NCBI GenBank assembly: GCA_965218045.1 | Contig: CBDCJX010000001.1 | Span: 186,001-250,000 of the forward strand | Reading direction: 5' to 3' | DNA from: CAVRCA01 sp965218045 | GTDB lineage: Bacteria; Pseudomonadota; Alphaproteobacteria; Acetobacterales; Acetobacteraceae | DNA length: 64,000 bases | Part shown: piece by piece, positions 17,155 through 26,893 of the stretch | How the letters are laid out: each line of letters starts with the position of its first letter | How positions within the stretch are numbered: position 1 is the first letter of the stretch | The notes under the pieces: model-generated | Database searches by the model: none | Seen by the model: only the letters and a program-made list of their open reading frames with translations | Told to the model about the DNA's origin: nothing | Made by a program: the position numbers and the translations under genes

Positions 17155-19503
17155 ATGCTATCCCGAAATCTCGAGCAGACGCTGCACCGGGCCCTCTCCT
17201 TGGCCAGCGATCGCCGGCATGAATACGCCACGCTCGAGCATCTCCTGCTCGGCTTGGCGGAGGACACCGACGCCGCCACCGTGCTGCGCGCCTGCGGGGT
17301 CGATCTCGACAAGCTGCGCGCGGATCTCGCGGAATTTCTCGACAAGGACCTCTCCGGCCTCACCACCGACCGCTCGGGCGACCCCAAGCCGACGGCTGGC
17401 TTCCAGCGCGTGGTTCAGCGCGCCGCGATCCACGTGCAGTCCTCCGGGCGCGATGAGGTTACCGGCGCGAACGTCCTGGTAGCGCTGTTCAGCGAGCGCG
17501 AGAGCCACGCCGTCTACTTCCTGCAACTGCAAGACATGACCCGGTTGGACGCGGTCAACTTCATCAGCCACGGCATTGCCAAGGCGCCTGGTCGTTCACA
17601 GCAGCGGACCGTGCAGGGGTCCAACGCTTCGTCGAATGATGGCGGCGGCGAGCAGGAGCGCGAGGAGAAGCCAAATCGACGCAGCCAGGATGCGCTGTCG
17701 AACTATTGCGTGAACCTCAACAAGAAGGCGATGGCAGGCAAGATCGACCCGCTCATCGGCCGCGAGTCCGAGATCGAGCGGACCATCCAGATTCTCTGCC
17801 GGCGCACCAAAAACAACCCGCTGTACGTCGGTGATCCTGGCGTCGGCAAGACGGCGATCGCCGAAGGTCTCGCCAAGCGCATCGTTGAAGGCGACGTGCC
17901 GGAGGTGCTGGCGAAGTCGACGATTTACGCGCTCGACATGGGCGCGCTGCTCGCCGGCACCCGCTATCGGGGCGATTTCGAGGAGCGTTTGAAGGCGGTG
18001 GTTTCCGAACTGGAGAACCAGACCGCGGCGGTGCTGTTCATCGACGAAATCCACACGGTGATCGGCGCCGGTGCTACCAGCGGTGGCGCGATGGACGCAT
18101 CGAACCTGCTCAAGCCCGCTTTGGCCTCCGGCACGCTGCGCTGCATCGGCAGCACCACCTACAAGGAGTTCCGCAACTACTTCGAGAAGGACCGCGCCCT
18201 GGTGCGCCGGTTCCAGAAAATCGACGTCAACGAGCCGAGCCTCGAGGACGCCGTCAAAATCCTGCGTGGCCTGAAGACGAATTACGAGAAGCACCACAAG
18301 GTGCGCTACACGGACGAAGCGATCCGCGCCGCCGTCGACCTGTCGGCCAAGTACATCAACGACCGCAAGCTGCCGGACAAGGCGATCGACGTGATCGACG
18401 AGGTGGGCGCGTCGCGCATGCTGCTGCCCGAGAACAAGCGGCGCAAGACCGTGACCTTGCGCGATGTCGAGGAGATCGTCGCCAAGATCGCGCGCATTCC
18501 CCCCAAGTCCGTGTCCGCCGACGACAAGGAGACCTTGCGTTATCTCGAGCGCGACCTCAAGGCGATGGTGTTCGGCCAGGACCGGGCGATCGAGGCCCTC
18601 GCGGCGGCGATCAAGCTGTCCCGCGCGGGGCTGCGCGAGGCCGAGAAGCCGATCGGCAACTACCTGTTCAGCGGCCCGACCGGCGTCGGCAAGACCGAGG
18701 TGGCGCGTCAGCTTGCCTCGACCTTGGGCATCGAGCTGATCCGCTTCGACATGTCCGAATACATGGAACGGCACTCGGTCTCGCGACTGATCGGCGCGCC
18801 TCCCGGCTATGTCGGGTTCGATCAGGGCGGGCTGCTGACCGATGCGATCGACCAGCACCCGCACGCGGTATTGCTGCTCGACGAGATCGAGAAAGCGCAC
18901 CCCGACCTGTTCAACATCCTGTTGCAGGTGATGGACCACGGAAAGCTGACCGACCACAACGGCAAGACGGTCGATTTCCGTAACATCATCCTCATCATGA
19001 CGACGAATGCGGGTGCCTCCGACCTCGCGAAAGAGGTCATCGGCTTCGGTCGGGACGTGCGCGAGGGTGAGGACGGCGAGGCGATCAAGCGGCTGTTCAC
19101 CCCCGAATTCCGCAACCGGCTCGATGCGGTCATCGCCTTCGCGGGTCTGACCCCCGAGATCGTCGGCCGTGTCGTCGAGAAGTTCGTGATGCAGCTCGAG
19201 GCGCAGCTCGCCGATCGCAACGTGACGATCGAGCTCAGCTCGGCGGCCAAGGAATGGTTGGCGGAGCGCGGCTACGATCGCTTGTATGGCGCTCGGCCGC
19301 TTGCCCGCGTCATCCAGGAGCACATCAAGAAGCCACTCGCCGAAGAGCTGCTGTTCGGCAAGCTGGTCAAGGGCGGCTCGGTGAAGGTGACGATGAAGGA
19401 GGGCAAGCTCGACTTCGAGATCATCGAAGCAGCCGTGCAGGCGCTGCCAAAGCCGGACGACGAGGAAGGCGGCTCGGATAAGGAGCAGGAGATTGTCGAC
19501 TGA
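17155..19503 (+). CDS. clpA: ATP-dependent Clp protease ATP-binding subunit ClpA
   Basis: 782-residue AAA+ unfoldase that partners ClpP. Residues 1-145 are the double Clp-N domain, which docks ClpS. The first AAA+ module has Walker A GDPGVGKT at about 226-233 and Walker B VLFIDEIHT; the second has GPTGVGKT at about 507-514 and LLLDEIEK. The length and acidic C-terminus are normal for ClpA; a ClpB-type middle domain is absent. It lies 132 bases downstream of clpS and converges on the antiporter gene. No ClpP gene is in the window. Confidence 0.97.
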   Translation: MLSRNLEQTLHRALSLASDRRHEYATLEHLLLGLAEDTDAATVLRACGVDLDKLRADLAEFLDKDLSGLTTDRSGDPKPTAGFQRVVQRAAIHVQSSGRDEVTGANVLVALFSERESHAVYFLQLQDMTRLDAVNFISHGIAKAPGRSQQRTVQGSNASSNDGGGEQEREEKPNRRSQDALSNYCVNLNKKAMAGKIDPLIGRESEIERTIQILCRRTKNNPLYVGDPGVGKTAIAEGLAKRIVEGDVPEVLAKSTIYALDMGALLAGTRYRGDFEERLKAVVSELENQTAAVLFIDEIHTVIGAGATSGGAMDASNLLKPALASGTLRCIGSTTYKEFRNYFEKDRALVRRFQKIDVNEPSLEDAVKILRGLKTNYEKHHKVRYTDEAIRAAVDLSAKYINDRKLPDKAIDVIDEVGASRMLLPENKRRKTVTLRDVEEIVAKIARIPPKSVSADDKETLRYLERDLKAMVFGQDRAIEALAAAIKLSRAGLREAEKPIGNYLFSGPTGVGKTEVARQLASTLGIELIRFDMSEYMERHSVSRLIGAPPGYVGFDQGGLLTDAIDQHPHAVLLLDEIEKAHPDLFNILLQVMDHGKLTDHNGKTVDFRNIILIMTTNAGASDLAKEVIGFGRDVREGEDGEAIKRLFTPEFRNRLDAVIAFAGLTPEIVGRVVEKFVMQLEAQLADRNVTIELSSAAKEWLAERGYDRLYGARPLARVIQEHIKKPLAEELLFGKLVKGGSVKVTMKEGKLDFEIIEAAVQALPKPDDEEGGSDKEQEIVD

Positions 19504-19539
19504 ATGGCGTCGGACACCATTGCGGCGCGTCGTCCGGGA

Positions 19540-21105
19540 TCAGCGAGAAGCTGAAGGTGTTCGTCTTCGTGCGATACTCATCTCCGCCCAGTCGAGCTCT
19601 TCCTCAATGACGTGGAATGCGTCATCGCCGATTTCTCCCGATTTCCTCAGGGCGTGGAGCATCTGACGCTCCGCCTCAATGGCGAGGGAGCGCCAATCTG
19701 CCCCCGTGTCGATTGCGGCCATCGCGGGCTGAGACCCCTGTTTCACGCGCCAGAGGTATTCCTGGCGAAGTGTGACCACGGCTTCGTCGGTCGCGTCGCC
19801 GAGGCTTGCCAACGCGACTTCCGCCGCCCGAGTGCGCGCATGTCCCACTTCCCGCTCGACCTGGTCATCCGCCGGCATAACCAGCGCCGCCATTAATGGG
19901 CGCAGCGTGAGGCCCTGGAATACCAAGGTGCCCAGCACGACGATGAACGCGGAGAACAGGATGAGGTCGCGGAATGGGAATGCCGCGCCCGGCGTATCGG
20001 GCAGGGCGAGGGCCGTAGCCAGCGTCACCATGCCGCGCATGCCGCACCAGGCGATCAGTATGCCGCTGCTCGCGGTCGGGAGCATCAACGGGCGCCGCGT
20101 CCGAGCGCCGAATCGGCGGTTTTTCCAGCGAATGATCGTGTTGTAGCCCATCACCCAGGCCAATCGGACACCGACTACCGTTGCCAACACGGCCGCGCTG
20201 AACCGGGCGTAATCGCGCCAGTCGACGCCGTGCAGTGCGGTCAGGACAGGCCGCAACTGTAGTCCAGCGAGAATGAAGGCGAGCACGTTGAGAACAAAGA
20301 TTGCTACGTCCCACACGGCGTAGGACTGGATGCGCAGCCGGGCGCTGGACCGCATCGGTGCAGCGCGCGCGAGCGCCATGGCAAAGCTGAGCAGCGTGAG
20401 GATCGGTGAGAGCTGCAACCGCGTAGCTAGAATCCACACGGCGAATGTGCCGATGAACTGAAACACCACGACGGTGGGTCCATCGGTGATCTGTGCCAGA
20501 ACTCGTGGGTAGGCCCAGCCCAGCACCATTCCGAGGCCGATGCCGCCGATAAGCGAAAGGCCGAGTGCCGGCACTTCGCCCCATCCGGACCAGCTGCCAA
20601 AAACGGCGGCAAGTGCTACCCGGTAAATCAGCAGCGCGGTGGCGTCGTTCAGCAAGCTCTCGCCCTCGAGAATGACCATCAGCCGATGCGGCGGCCGAAG
20701 CGCGCGGAGCACCGCCGTCGCGGCTGAGGCATCCGGTGGGGCGACGATCGCGCCAAGCACGAAGGCCACCGCCCACGGCATATCCGGTCGTAGCCAGCGC
20801 GCGACCCAGGCGACAGCGAGCACGGTCAGTATCACCGCGATCACGGCGACACCGGTGATCGGCGCCCAGTTGTCGCGCATGTCGCGCGGCGAGGCATCAA
20901 AGCCGGCGTCGAGCAAGGCGGGGGCCACGAACAAGGTCAACACCAGCTCGGGCGAGAGGGTGAGCACCGGCGTGCCTGGCACCAGCGCGAGTGCGGCGCC
21001 GGCGAAGGCGAGAAAGGCCGGGTAGGGTGCGCCGACGCGCCGTGCAAATGCCGCGAGAAGCGCCCCGGCGATCAGCAATGCGATCGTGATTTCGAACAGA
21101 ACCAT
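19540..21105 (-). CDS. Na+/H+ antiporter, CPA1 family
   Basis: 521 residues with about 12 hydrophobic segments, followed by a cytosolic C-terminal helical tail of about 110 residues (from LRPLMAALVMPADDQVEREVG). CPA1 signatures are visible: LFVAPALLDAGFDAS, the ion-path VLGAIVAPPDASA, and EGESLLNDATALL. It exchanges cations for protons to control pH and sodium. ATG 21105 has GAGGGGG upstream; the frame extends to 21231 but that lead is Arg/Cys-rich and unlikely to be translated. It is divergent from the phosphatase gene. Confidence 0.9.
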   Translation of the reverse strand: MVLFEITIALLIAGALLAAFARRVGAPYPAFLAFAGAALALVPGTPVLTLSPELVLTLFVAPALLDAGFDASPRDMRDNWAPITGVAVIAVILTVLAVAWVARWLRPDMPWAVAFVLGAIVAPPDASAATAVLRALRPPHRLMVILEGESLLNDATALLIYRVALAAVFGSWSGWGEVPALGLSLIGGIGLGMVLGWAYPRVLAQITDGPTVVVFQFIGTFAVWILATRLQLSPILTLLSFAMALARAAPMRSSARLRIQSYAVWDVAIFVLNVLAFILAGLQLRPVLTALHGVDWRDYARFSAAVLATVVGVRLAWVMGYNTIIRWKNRRFGARTRRPLMLPTASSGILIAWCGMRGMVTLATALALPDTPGAAFPFRDLILFSAFIVVLGTLVFQGLTLRPLMAALVMPADDQVEREVGHARTRAAEVALASLGDATDEAVVTLRQEYLWRVKQGSQPAMAAIDTGADWRSLAIEAERQMLHALRKSGEIGDDAFHVIEEELDWAEMSIARRRTPSASR

Positions 21106-21173
21106 CGCGACCCCCTCATAATGGACGATATCGAGCTTGCACCTGGTCCGGCGACCGGTAGTTTGCCTGCAAC

Positions 21174-21887
21174 ATGCCCGAGACCGTGCCAGCTCCCGCC
21201 GCCCTGCCGCCCGAACAACGTGTGTATGCAATTGGCGATGTGCATGGATGCGCCGAGCGGCTCACGCACTTGCATTGGGAGATTGCCGAGGACCTCGCGC
21301 GGCGCCCGATCGCCGCACCTCTGTTGCTGCATATCGGGGACTACGTCGATCGCGGGCCGGACAGCGCCGGGGTGGTCAGGATGCTCGCGCAGGGTCCGCC
21401 GCTCGCGAACGTGCCGACGGTCAACCTGATCGGCAACCATGAAGAGACGATGCTGCACGCGCTGGATGGTGAGCGCGCGGCGGCGACGGACTGGCTGTTT
21501 TCCGGCGGCCGCGAGGCGCTGGCCAGCTGGGACATCGATCCGGACTCCCCGCGCGACGGCTGGCTGTCCGCGATCCCCGAGGCGGACACCGCCTTCCTCC
21601 GCGGCCTCGCTATTTGGCATCGCGTGGGCGGGTATTTGTTTGTCCACGCCGGCATTCGCCCGAACGTGCCGCTCGAGCAGCAGGCGCGCCAGGACATGCT
21701 GACGATCCGGCAGCCGTTCCTGACCTACGAGCAGCCGTTCGGCATGGTGGTCGTGCACGGGCACACGCCGACCACGCAACCGGTGGTCAAGCCTAATCGA
21801 ATCGGCATCGACACCGGCGCGGTGTTCGGCGGCCGGCTGACCTGCCTCGTGCTGGAAGGCGAGACGTTACGTTTTCTGCGCGCTTGA
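21174..21887 (+). CDS. Metallophosphoesterase (serine/threonine phosphatase-like, PrpA/ApaH type)
   Basis: 237 residues of the PPP-type calcineurin fold. The metal-binding motifs appear in order: GDVHG, GDYVDRGP, GNHEE and HGHTPT. Bacterial members hydrolyse phosphoproteins or diadenosine tetraphosphate; these cannot be separated here. The start at ATG 21174 places the GDVHG motif at about residue 22, as usual. It converges on the SDR gene with an 8-base gap. Confidence 0.88.
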   Translation: MPETVPAPAALPPEQRVYAIGDVHGCAERLTHLHWEIAEDLARRPIAAPLLLHIGDYVDRGPDSAGVVRMLAQGPPLANVPTVNLIGNHEETMLHALDGERAAATDWLFSGGREALASWDIDPDSPRDGWLSAIPEADTAFLRGLAIWHRVGGYLFVHAGIRPNVPLEQQARQDMLTIRQPFLTYEQPFGMVVVHGHTPTTQPVVKPNRIGIDTGAVFGGRLTCLVLEGETLRFLRA

Positions 21888-21895
21888 TACGCGGG

Positions 21896-22585
21896 CTACC
21901 AGGCGATCGCGTTGCCCTGATAGTCGAGGAACTTGTGCCCGGCGTGGCCGTGCTCGCGTTCGATCACGTCGACGATGCCCTTCACGCTGTCCTCGACCGA
22001 AACCTGGGCGTTCGGGCCGCCCATGTCGGTGCGCACCCAACCGGGATGGAACGACAGCACTGTTCGCTTGCCATCGCCCAGCTCCGCCGCGAAACAGCGG
22101 GTGAGCGCATTCAGCGCTGCCTTGCTGGCGCGATAGGCAGCGCTGTTGCCGACCGACATCTCCGCGATGCTGCCCATGCGCGACGACATGAAAGCGATCG
22201 TGCCGCCATCGCTTATGTCATCCTGCAGGGTGATCGCGGTCTGCACCGGCGACAGCGCGTTCGTGGTCATGATCGCGGCAAAAGCCTCCTGGGAGAGCTC
22301 GGGCAGCGTTTCGCGCTCGGTGACACCGGCATTGACGAACAGCAGATCGAGTTTTGCCCCGCCAAGCCCCGCCTTGATGGCGCGAACCTGTGCGGGATCG
22401 TTCACGTCGAGAGTCTCGATGCGCAGCCGTTCCGCATAGTCGCGCGCCAGAGCGTCGAGGCCGTCGGCGCCATTGCGCGTGCGGGCGGTGGCGATCACGC
22501 TCCAGCCGCGTGACAGAAGCTCGCGCGCGAGCCCCAGTCCGAGGCCACGGCTTGCGCCGGCGACGAGGGCAGTTTGCTCGGCCAT
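21896..22585 (-). CDS. SDR family NAD(P)-dependent oxidoreductase
   Basis: 229-residue short-chain dehydrogenase. The cofactor motif is GASRGLGLGLA near the N-terminus (TGxxxGxG class), NAG is in LFVNAGVTE, and the catalytic Tyr/Lys pair is in SAAYRASKAAL. It resembles the C-factor/YciK-like subgroup by length. ATG 22585 has AAAGGA upstream; an open extension to 22684 is not supported. It is divergent from the GST gene. The substrate is unknown. Confidence 0.88.
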   Translation of the reverse strand: MAEQTALVAGASRGLGLGLARELLSRGWSVIATARTRNGADGLDALARDYAERLRIETLDVNDPAQVRAIKAGLGGAKLDLLFVNAGVTERETLPELSQEAFAAIMTTNALSPVQTAITLQDDISDGGTIAFMSSRMGSIAEMSVGNSAAYRASKAALNALTRCFAAELGDGKRTVLSFHPGWVRTDMGGPNAQVSVEDSVKGIVDVIEREHGHAGHKFLDYQGNAIAW

Positions 22586-22713
22586 GACGAGGTCCTTTCG
22601 TGTCGGGTCGAGCCTATCACGGGACCATTCTCGCCGCAGCGTGTCGAGCGCTGCGGATTTGCCCTTTACCGGCCGGGGCCGCACTATTTCTGTCGAGATA
22701 GCGGGAGAGCGTC

Positions 22714-23379
22714 ATGTCGGAGAACCGTCGGATCACCCTGTATCATTCGCCGAACACGCGTTCGACGGGCACGCTGGTGCTGCTCGAGGAGCTGGGCGCG
22801 CCGTATGATCTGCATGTCCTCAACATGAAGGCGGGTGAGCAGCGCCAAGCGCCGTATCTCGCCATCAATCCGATGGGCAAGGTGCCGGCGGTGAAGCACG
22901 GCGATACGGTGATCACCGAGCAGGTGGCGATCTATATCTACCTGCCGGACCTGTTCCCAGCGGCCGGGCTTGCCCCGGGTTTGGACGACCCGCAGCGCGG
23001 CGCCTATCTGCGCTGGATCGTCTTCTATGCGGCCTCGTTCGAGCCGGCAGTGGTCGACCGCGCCCTCAAGCGCGAACCCGGTGGGCAGGCGATGAGCCCG
23101 TACGGCGACTTCGACACCATGTTCAAGACGTTGACCGACCAGCTTGCCAAGGGCCCGTACCTCCTGGGCGAGCGGTTCTCCGCCGCCGACGTGCTCTGGG
23201 GCACGGCGCTGGGCTGGACCACCGGCTATGGTCTCGTCCCGAGCACGCCCGAGATCAGCGCCTATGTGAAGCGCATTGGCGATCGCCCGTCGGTCGCCAA
23301 GGTCACTGCGCGGGACGCGGAACTCGCGGCGGCGCACGAGGACGCGGCGAAGCGGCAAGGCGGCGCGACACCGGGCTGA
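22714..23379 (+). CDS. Glutathione S-transferase family protein
   Basis: 221 residues. The N-terminal thioredoxin-like domain (LYHSPNTRSTGTLVLLEELGAPYDLH) contains Ser/Asn/Thr in the place of the catalytic residue and the cis-Pro loop KVPAVKHGDTVITEQVAI. The C-terminal helical domain ends with FSAADVLWGTAL. It probably conjugates or reduces with glutathione in the cytoplasm. GGGAGAG precedes ATG 22714. The gene stands alone and a long hairpin follows its stop. Confidence 0.88.
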   Translation: MSENRRITLYHSPNTRSTGTLVLLEELGAPYDLHVLNMKAGEQRQAPYLAINPMGKVPAVKHGDTVITEQVAIYIYLPDLFPAAGLAPGLDDPQRGAYLRWIVFYAASFEPAVVDRALKREPGGQAMSPYGDFDTMFKTLTDQLAKGPYLLGERFSAADVLWGTALGWTTGYGLVPSTPEISAYVKRIGDRPSVAKVTARDAELAAAHEDAAKRQGGATPG

Positions 23380-23388
23380 GCGGCATCA

Positions 23389-23432
23389 GGCCCATCCGGC
23401 CATGCGACGGCTGTCACATGGCCGGATGGGCC
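23389..23432. repeat. Perfect 16-bp inverted repeat (hairpin) between GST gene and decayed cyclase
   Basis: GGCCCATCCGGCCATG and its exact reverse complement are separated by 12 bases, within which GAC/GTC can extend the stem. It begins 9 bases after the GST stop. No T-tract follows on either strand, so it could be a bidirectional Rho-assisted terminator or a scar of an inserted palindromic element. Confidence 0.7.
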
Positions 23433-23433
23433 G

Positions 23434-23726
23434 CGTGCGATCAGGTTATCCCGATCGGGCTGCCCGGCGAGCCGGTCGCGCCCTTGAACGGCACGGTTCG
23501 GCACCGCCTCCACCGCCCAGGTATCAGCGCCGGTGAGGCAGAGGTCCTTCTCGACCACCCAGCGCGCGACTTCGAGCCCGATGCCCGGCTCGCCCGAATT
23601 GAAGCGGAACCTCCCGGCCGTCACCCCAGCGACGGCGCCCGCCGCTCCCAGCGTGCTCGCCGTCCGGAAGAAATCCCGCCGCGTCTTGCCGCCCAAGCGG
23701 CCAGAATCATCAGAGCCTTGGCTCAT
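23434..23726 (-). pseudogene. Remnant of a Tat-exported cyclase-family protein
   Basis: The frame begins with a twin-arginine signal (KTRRDFFRTASTLGAAGA, about residues 14-31) and then jumps to a stretch that resembles the C-terminal part of metal-dependent cyclase/kynurenine formamidase-like proteins (GEPGIGLEVARWVVEKD, then GADTWAVEAVPN). Some 200 residues that normally lie between, including the HxGTHxD metal site, are missing, and after about residue 77 the similarity stops and the frame runs into the GST gene antisense. I read this as an internal deletion plus loss of the 3' end. An intact cyclase lies at 60412. Confidence 0.6.
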
Positions 23727-23883
23727 CGTTTCTCCCCCTTTGTTTTTTCACGCGCACGTATTCCGCCACGGCACGCCGCGCCTGACGAGTCGCAAAGTGT
23801 TGTGCATTGAAACGTTTCGGTCGGACGCTGTCTTCCGCAGCCGGCTCTGCCCTGCGATGGTGCGCCATGTGGAGGAGCCCTGG

Positions 23884-24987
23884 ATGCGCCGCATCGTCCC
23901 GGTCCTGCTGATCTGCTTGGCGATTTTCCTTGTTCTCGCCGGGAGCGCGGCGCGAGCGGCGGAGCGGGTTGTCAACGTCTACAACTGGACCGACTACATC
24001 GATCCCGCCGCGATCGAGCGCTTCCAGGCGGAGACCGGCATCCGCGTCCAATACGACGTCTATGACAGTCTCGAGACGCTGGAAGGCAAGCTGCTGGCCG
24101 GGCGCTCGGGGTATGACGTGGTGGTGCCGACCAGCGAGCCGACCTTCTCCCGTCTGATCCGCTCGGGCGCGCTGCGACCGCTCGACCGCGCGGCACTGCC
24201 ACACTGGGCGGGGCTCGATCCGGCATTGATGCAGCGCGTGGCGAGCTCCGATCCCGGCAATCGGTATGGCGTGATCTATTTGTGGGGCACCGTCGGTCTC
24301 GGAATGATCGCGGACAAGATCCGCGCCCTCGCGCCGGATGCGCCGCTCAATAGCTGGGACCTGCTGTTCAAGCCGGAAAACGCACGACGACTCGCGCCCT
24401 GCGGCATCACCATGCTGGATTCCGCGATCGATGTGATCCCGAGTGTGCTGCGCTACGTTGGGCGTGACCCGAACAGCACCGACCCCAACGATCTCGCCGC
24501 GGCGGAAAAAGTGCTGCTCGGCATCCGGCCGTTCATACGCAACTTCGTCTCCAGCGGTGCGGTGAACGCGATGGCCGCCGGGGAGAATTGCCTCGCCTTT
24601 TCCTATTCCGGCGACATGGTGCAGGCCGCCGCCCGCGCCGACGAGGCAGGACGCGGCGTACACGTGCGCTACGTGGCGCCGCGCGAGGGAGCGCAGCTCT
24701 GGTTCGACATGCTTGCCATTCCCAAGGATGCCCCGCACCCCGACGAGGCGTTGGCGTTCATCGACTTTGTGCTGCGGCCGAAAGTGATCGCGGGGATCAC
24801 CAACCAGGTGCGCTACGCCAACGCCGTGCCCGCAAGCCTTGCTTTCGTCCGTCCCGCGATCGCCGCCGACCCCGACATCTATCCGCCTCCCGAGCAGTTC
24901 GCACGGTTCTTCACCGTCATTGCAGTGCCACCGGCGGCCGAGCGCGCGCGCACCCGCATGTGGTCGCGCTTCAAGACGGGGCCGTAG
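23884..24987 (+). CDS. Polyamine-type ABC transporter periplasmic substrate-binding protein (PotD/PotF family)
   Basis: 367 residues. A signal peptide (MRRIVPVLLICLAIF to about ARAA, residues 1-23) precedes a mature protein starting ERVVNVYNWTDYIDP, the classic PotD/PotF opening. The ligand-binding features SGYDVVVPTSEP and the ENCLAFSYSGDM segment follow. It captures putrescine or spermidine in the periplasm for the three genes downstream. The start at ATG 23884 has GGAGGAG six bases upstream; the frame is open further back but without a signal peptide. It is first gene of a tightly packed four-gene operon. Confidence 0.92.
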   Translation: MRRIVPVLLICLAIFLVLAGSAARAAERVVNVYNWTDYIDPAAIERFQAETGIRVQYDVYDSLETLEGKLLAGRSGYDVVVPTSEPTFSRLIRSGALRPLDRAALPHWAGLDPALMQRVASSDPGNRYGVIYLWGTVGLGMIADKIRALAPDAPLNSWDLLFKPENARRLAPCGITMLDSAIDVIPSVLRYVGRDPNSTDPNDLAAAEKVLLGIRPFIRNFVSSGAVNAMAAGENCLAFSYSGDMVQAAARADEAGRGVHVRYVAPREGAQLWFDMLAIPKDAPHPDEALAFIDFVLRPKVIAGITNQVRYANAVPASLAFVRPAIAADPDIYPPPEQFARFFTVIAVPPAAERARTRMWSRFKTGP

Positions 24988-24992
24988 CCCGC

Positions 24993-26063
24993 TTGGCGCT
25001 GCTGCAAGTCGAGGCAGTGGCCAAGCGTTATGGCGCCGTTGCCGCCCTCGCCGGGGTCGATCTGCATGTCGAGGCTGGCGAGATGTTCGTGCTGCTCGGC
25101 GGGTCGGGCTCGGGCAAGACCACCTTGCTGCGTTGCATCGCCGGGTTTGTCCGGCCCGACGCGGGGCGGATTTTGCTGGACGGACGCGACCTCGCCGGCT
25201 TGCCGCCGCATCGCCGGCCGGTGAACACCATGTTCCAGTCCTACGCGCTGTTCCCGCACATGACGGTAGCGGCGAATATCGGCTTCGGCCCGCGCCAGGA
25301 CGGGCTTCCCCGGGTGGAGGTGGCGCGGCGGGTGCAGGAGATGCTGGAACTCGTCCAGCTGGAGGAGTTCGGCGCGCGGCGGCCGGACCAGCTTTCGGGC
25401 GGGCAGCGCCAGCGGGTCGCCCTGGCGCGGGCCCTGGCTCGCCGTCCGCGCCTGCTGCTGCTCGACGAGCCGCTTTCGGCCCTCGACCGTGGCCTGCGCG
25501 AGCAGACCCGCGCCGAACTGGTCGGCCTGCAACGCCGCCTCGGCACCAGCTTCGTCCTGGTCACCCACGACCAGGAGGAGGCGATGACGATGGCCTCGCG
25601 CATCGCGGTGATGCATGAGGGCAGGGTGGTGCAGGTCGGCACGCCGCAAGCGCTGTACGAGACGCCGGCCACGCGTTTCGTCGCGACATTCCTGGGCGCG
25701 GCCAATGTGCTGGAGGCGGTGGTGCGCGAGGTGGGGTCCGGCGGTGTCGGCCTGCTTGTGCCCGGCCTCGGTATCGTCCGCGCTCGCGGTCCCGCACCCG
25801 TATCGCTGGGCCAGCGTGTGGCACTCGCGGTCCGGCCGGAGCGCCTGGTGCTCGGCGAGGCGAGTCACGCCAACCACTTCCCCGCCGTGGTGGAGCAGAC
25901 CGCCTATCGTGGCGATGCGCTGACCTATGTCCTGCGCCTGGCCGACGGCGCGACGATCCGCCTGTCGCATCCGCTCACCGGCGGCACAGTGGCGGGCCCG
26001 GCGATCGGCGAGACGACCACCGTCGCGTTCCCGCCAGACGCCTGCATCCTGCTGGCTGAGTGA
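24993..26063 (+). CDS. Polyamine-type ABC transporter ATP-binding protein (PotA/PotG family)
   Basis: 356-residue ATPase. Walker A is GGSGSGKTT, the signature is LSGGQRQRVALARALA, and Walker B is LLLLDEPLSALD, with the switch His in LVTHDQEEAM. A C-terminal TOBE domain (LAVRPERLVLGE onwards) is typical of PotA/PotG. No ATG fits the N-terminus; the TTG at 24993, six bases after the upstream stop, gives MALLQVEAVAKRYGAV and is my choice. Its stop overlaps the next start. Confidence 0.92.
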   Translation: MALLQVEAVAKRYGAVAALAGVDLHVEAGEMFVLLGGSGSGKTTLLRCIAGFVRPDAGRILLDGRDLAGLPPHRRPVNTMFQSYALFPHMTVAANIGFGPRQDGLPRVEVARRVQEMLELVQLEEFGARRPDQLSGGQRQRVALARALARRPRLLLLDEPLSALDRGLREQTRAELVGLQRRLGTSFVLVTHDQEEAMTMASRIAVMHEGRVVQVGTPQALYETPATRFVATFLGAANVLEAVVREVGSGGVGLLVPGLGIVRARGPAPVSLGQRVALAVRPERLVLGEASHANHFPAVVEQTAYRGDALTYVLRLADGATIRLSHPLTGGTVAGPAIGETTTVAFPPDACILLAE

Positions 26064-26893
26064 TGCGCCGCGCGCTTGTGCTCGCGATGCCATGGACCTG
26101 GCTCGCGCTGTTCCTGCTGCTGCCGACCGCGATCATTGCCGTCATCAGCCTCGCCCGGCCGACCTACGGGGTGCCGCCCTTCGAGCTGGCGATCGACCCG
26201 CGCAGCTTCGTCGGACTGGCGGCCGACACGTATTACCTCGACGCCTTCCTGCTGAGCCTCAAGGTGGCGCTGGTCTCGTCGCTTGCCTGCCTCGTGCTCG
26301 GCTATCCGATGGCGCTGGCGATCGCCCGCGCGCCCGAGCGGTGGCGATCGCTGCTGCTGACCCTCGTTATCCTGCCGTTCTGGACCGGGTTCCTGCTGCG
26401 GATCACCGCCTGGATCGGGCTGCTCAAGGATGACGGCTGGATCAACGTCGCGCTGCTGTGGGCGGGCCTGATCGAGCGACCGCTGCGGCTGCTCTACACC
26501 GACTTCGCGATGTATGTCGGCATCGTGTATTGCTATCTGGCGTTCATGATCCTGCCGCTCTACGCCCGGCTGTCGCGGCGCGATGCAACCTTGGAGGAGG
26601 CGGCGGCCGATCTCGGCGCTCCGCCGTGGCGCGTGTTTCTTCGTGTGGTGCTGCCGCTGTCGCTGCCGGGGGTGTGGGCCGGCTTGCTGCTCGTTTTCAT
26701 CCCGGCGATGGGCGAATACGTCATCCCCGAACTCCTTGGCGGCCCGGCGGCGGCCACGGTCGGGCGCGTGCTATGGGCCGAGTTCTTCGTCAACCATGAC
26801 TGGCCGACGGCCGCGGCGCTGGCCCTGGTCCTGCTCGTCGCGCTGGCGCTGCCGGCGGCGCTGTGGCAGTGGCGGCAGGGCAGGGCGTCATGA
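26063..26893 (+). CDS. Polyamine-type ABC transporter permease (PotB/PotH family)
   Basis: 276 residues with about six membrane segments. The first is the N-terminal LFLLLPTAIIAVISL, and the ATPase-coupling EAA loop is LEEAAADLGAPPWRVFLRVVLPLSLPG. ATG 26063 overlaps the upstream stop (TGATG); a GTG three bases earlier is the alternative. It pairs with the next gene as the heterodimeric channel of the transporter. Confidence 0.92.
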   Translation: MRRALVLAMPWTWLALFLLLPTAIIAVISLARPTYGVPPFELAIDPRSFVGLAADTYYLDAFLLSLKVALVSSLACLVLGYPMALAIARAPERWRSLLLTLVILPFWTGFLLRITAWIGLLKDDGWINVALLWAGLIERPLRLLYTDFAMYVGIVYCYLAFMILPLYARLSRRDATLEEAAADLGAPPWRVFLRVVLPLSLPGVWAGLLLVFIPAMGEYVIPELLGGPAAATVGRVLWAEFFVNHDWPTAAALALVLLVALALPAALWQWRQGRAS

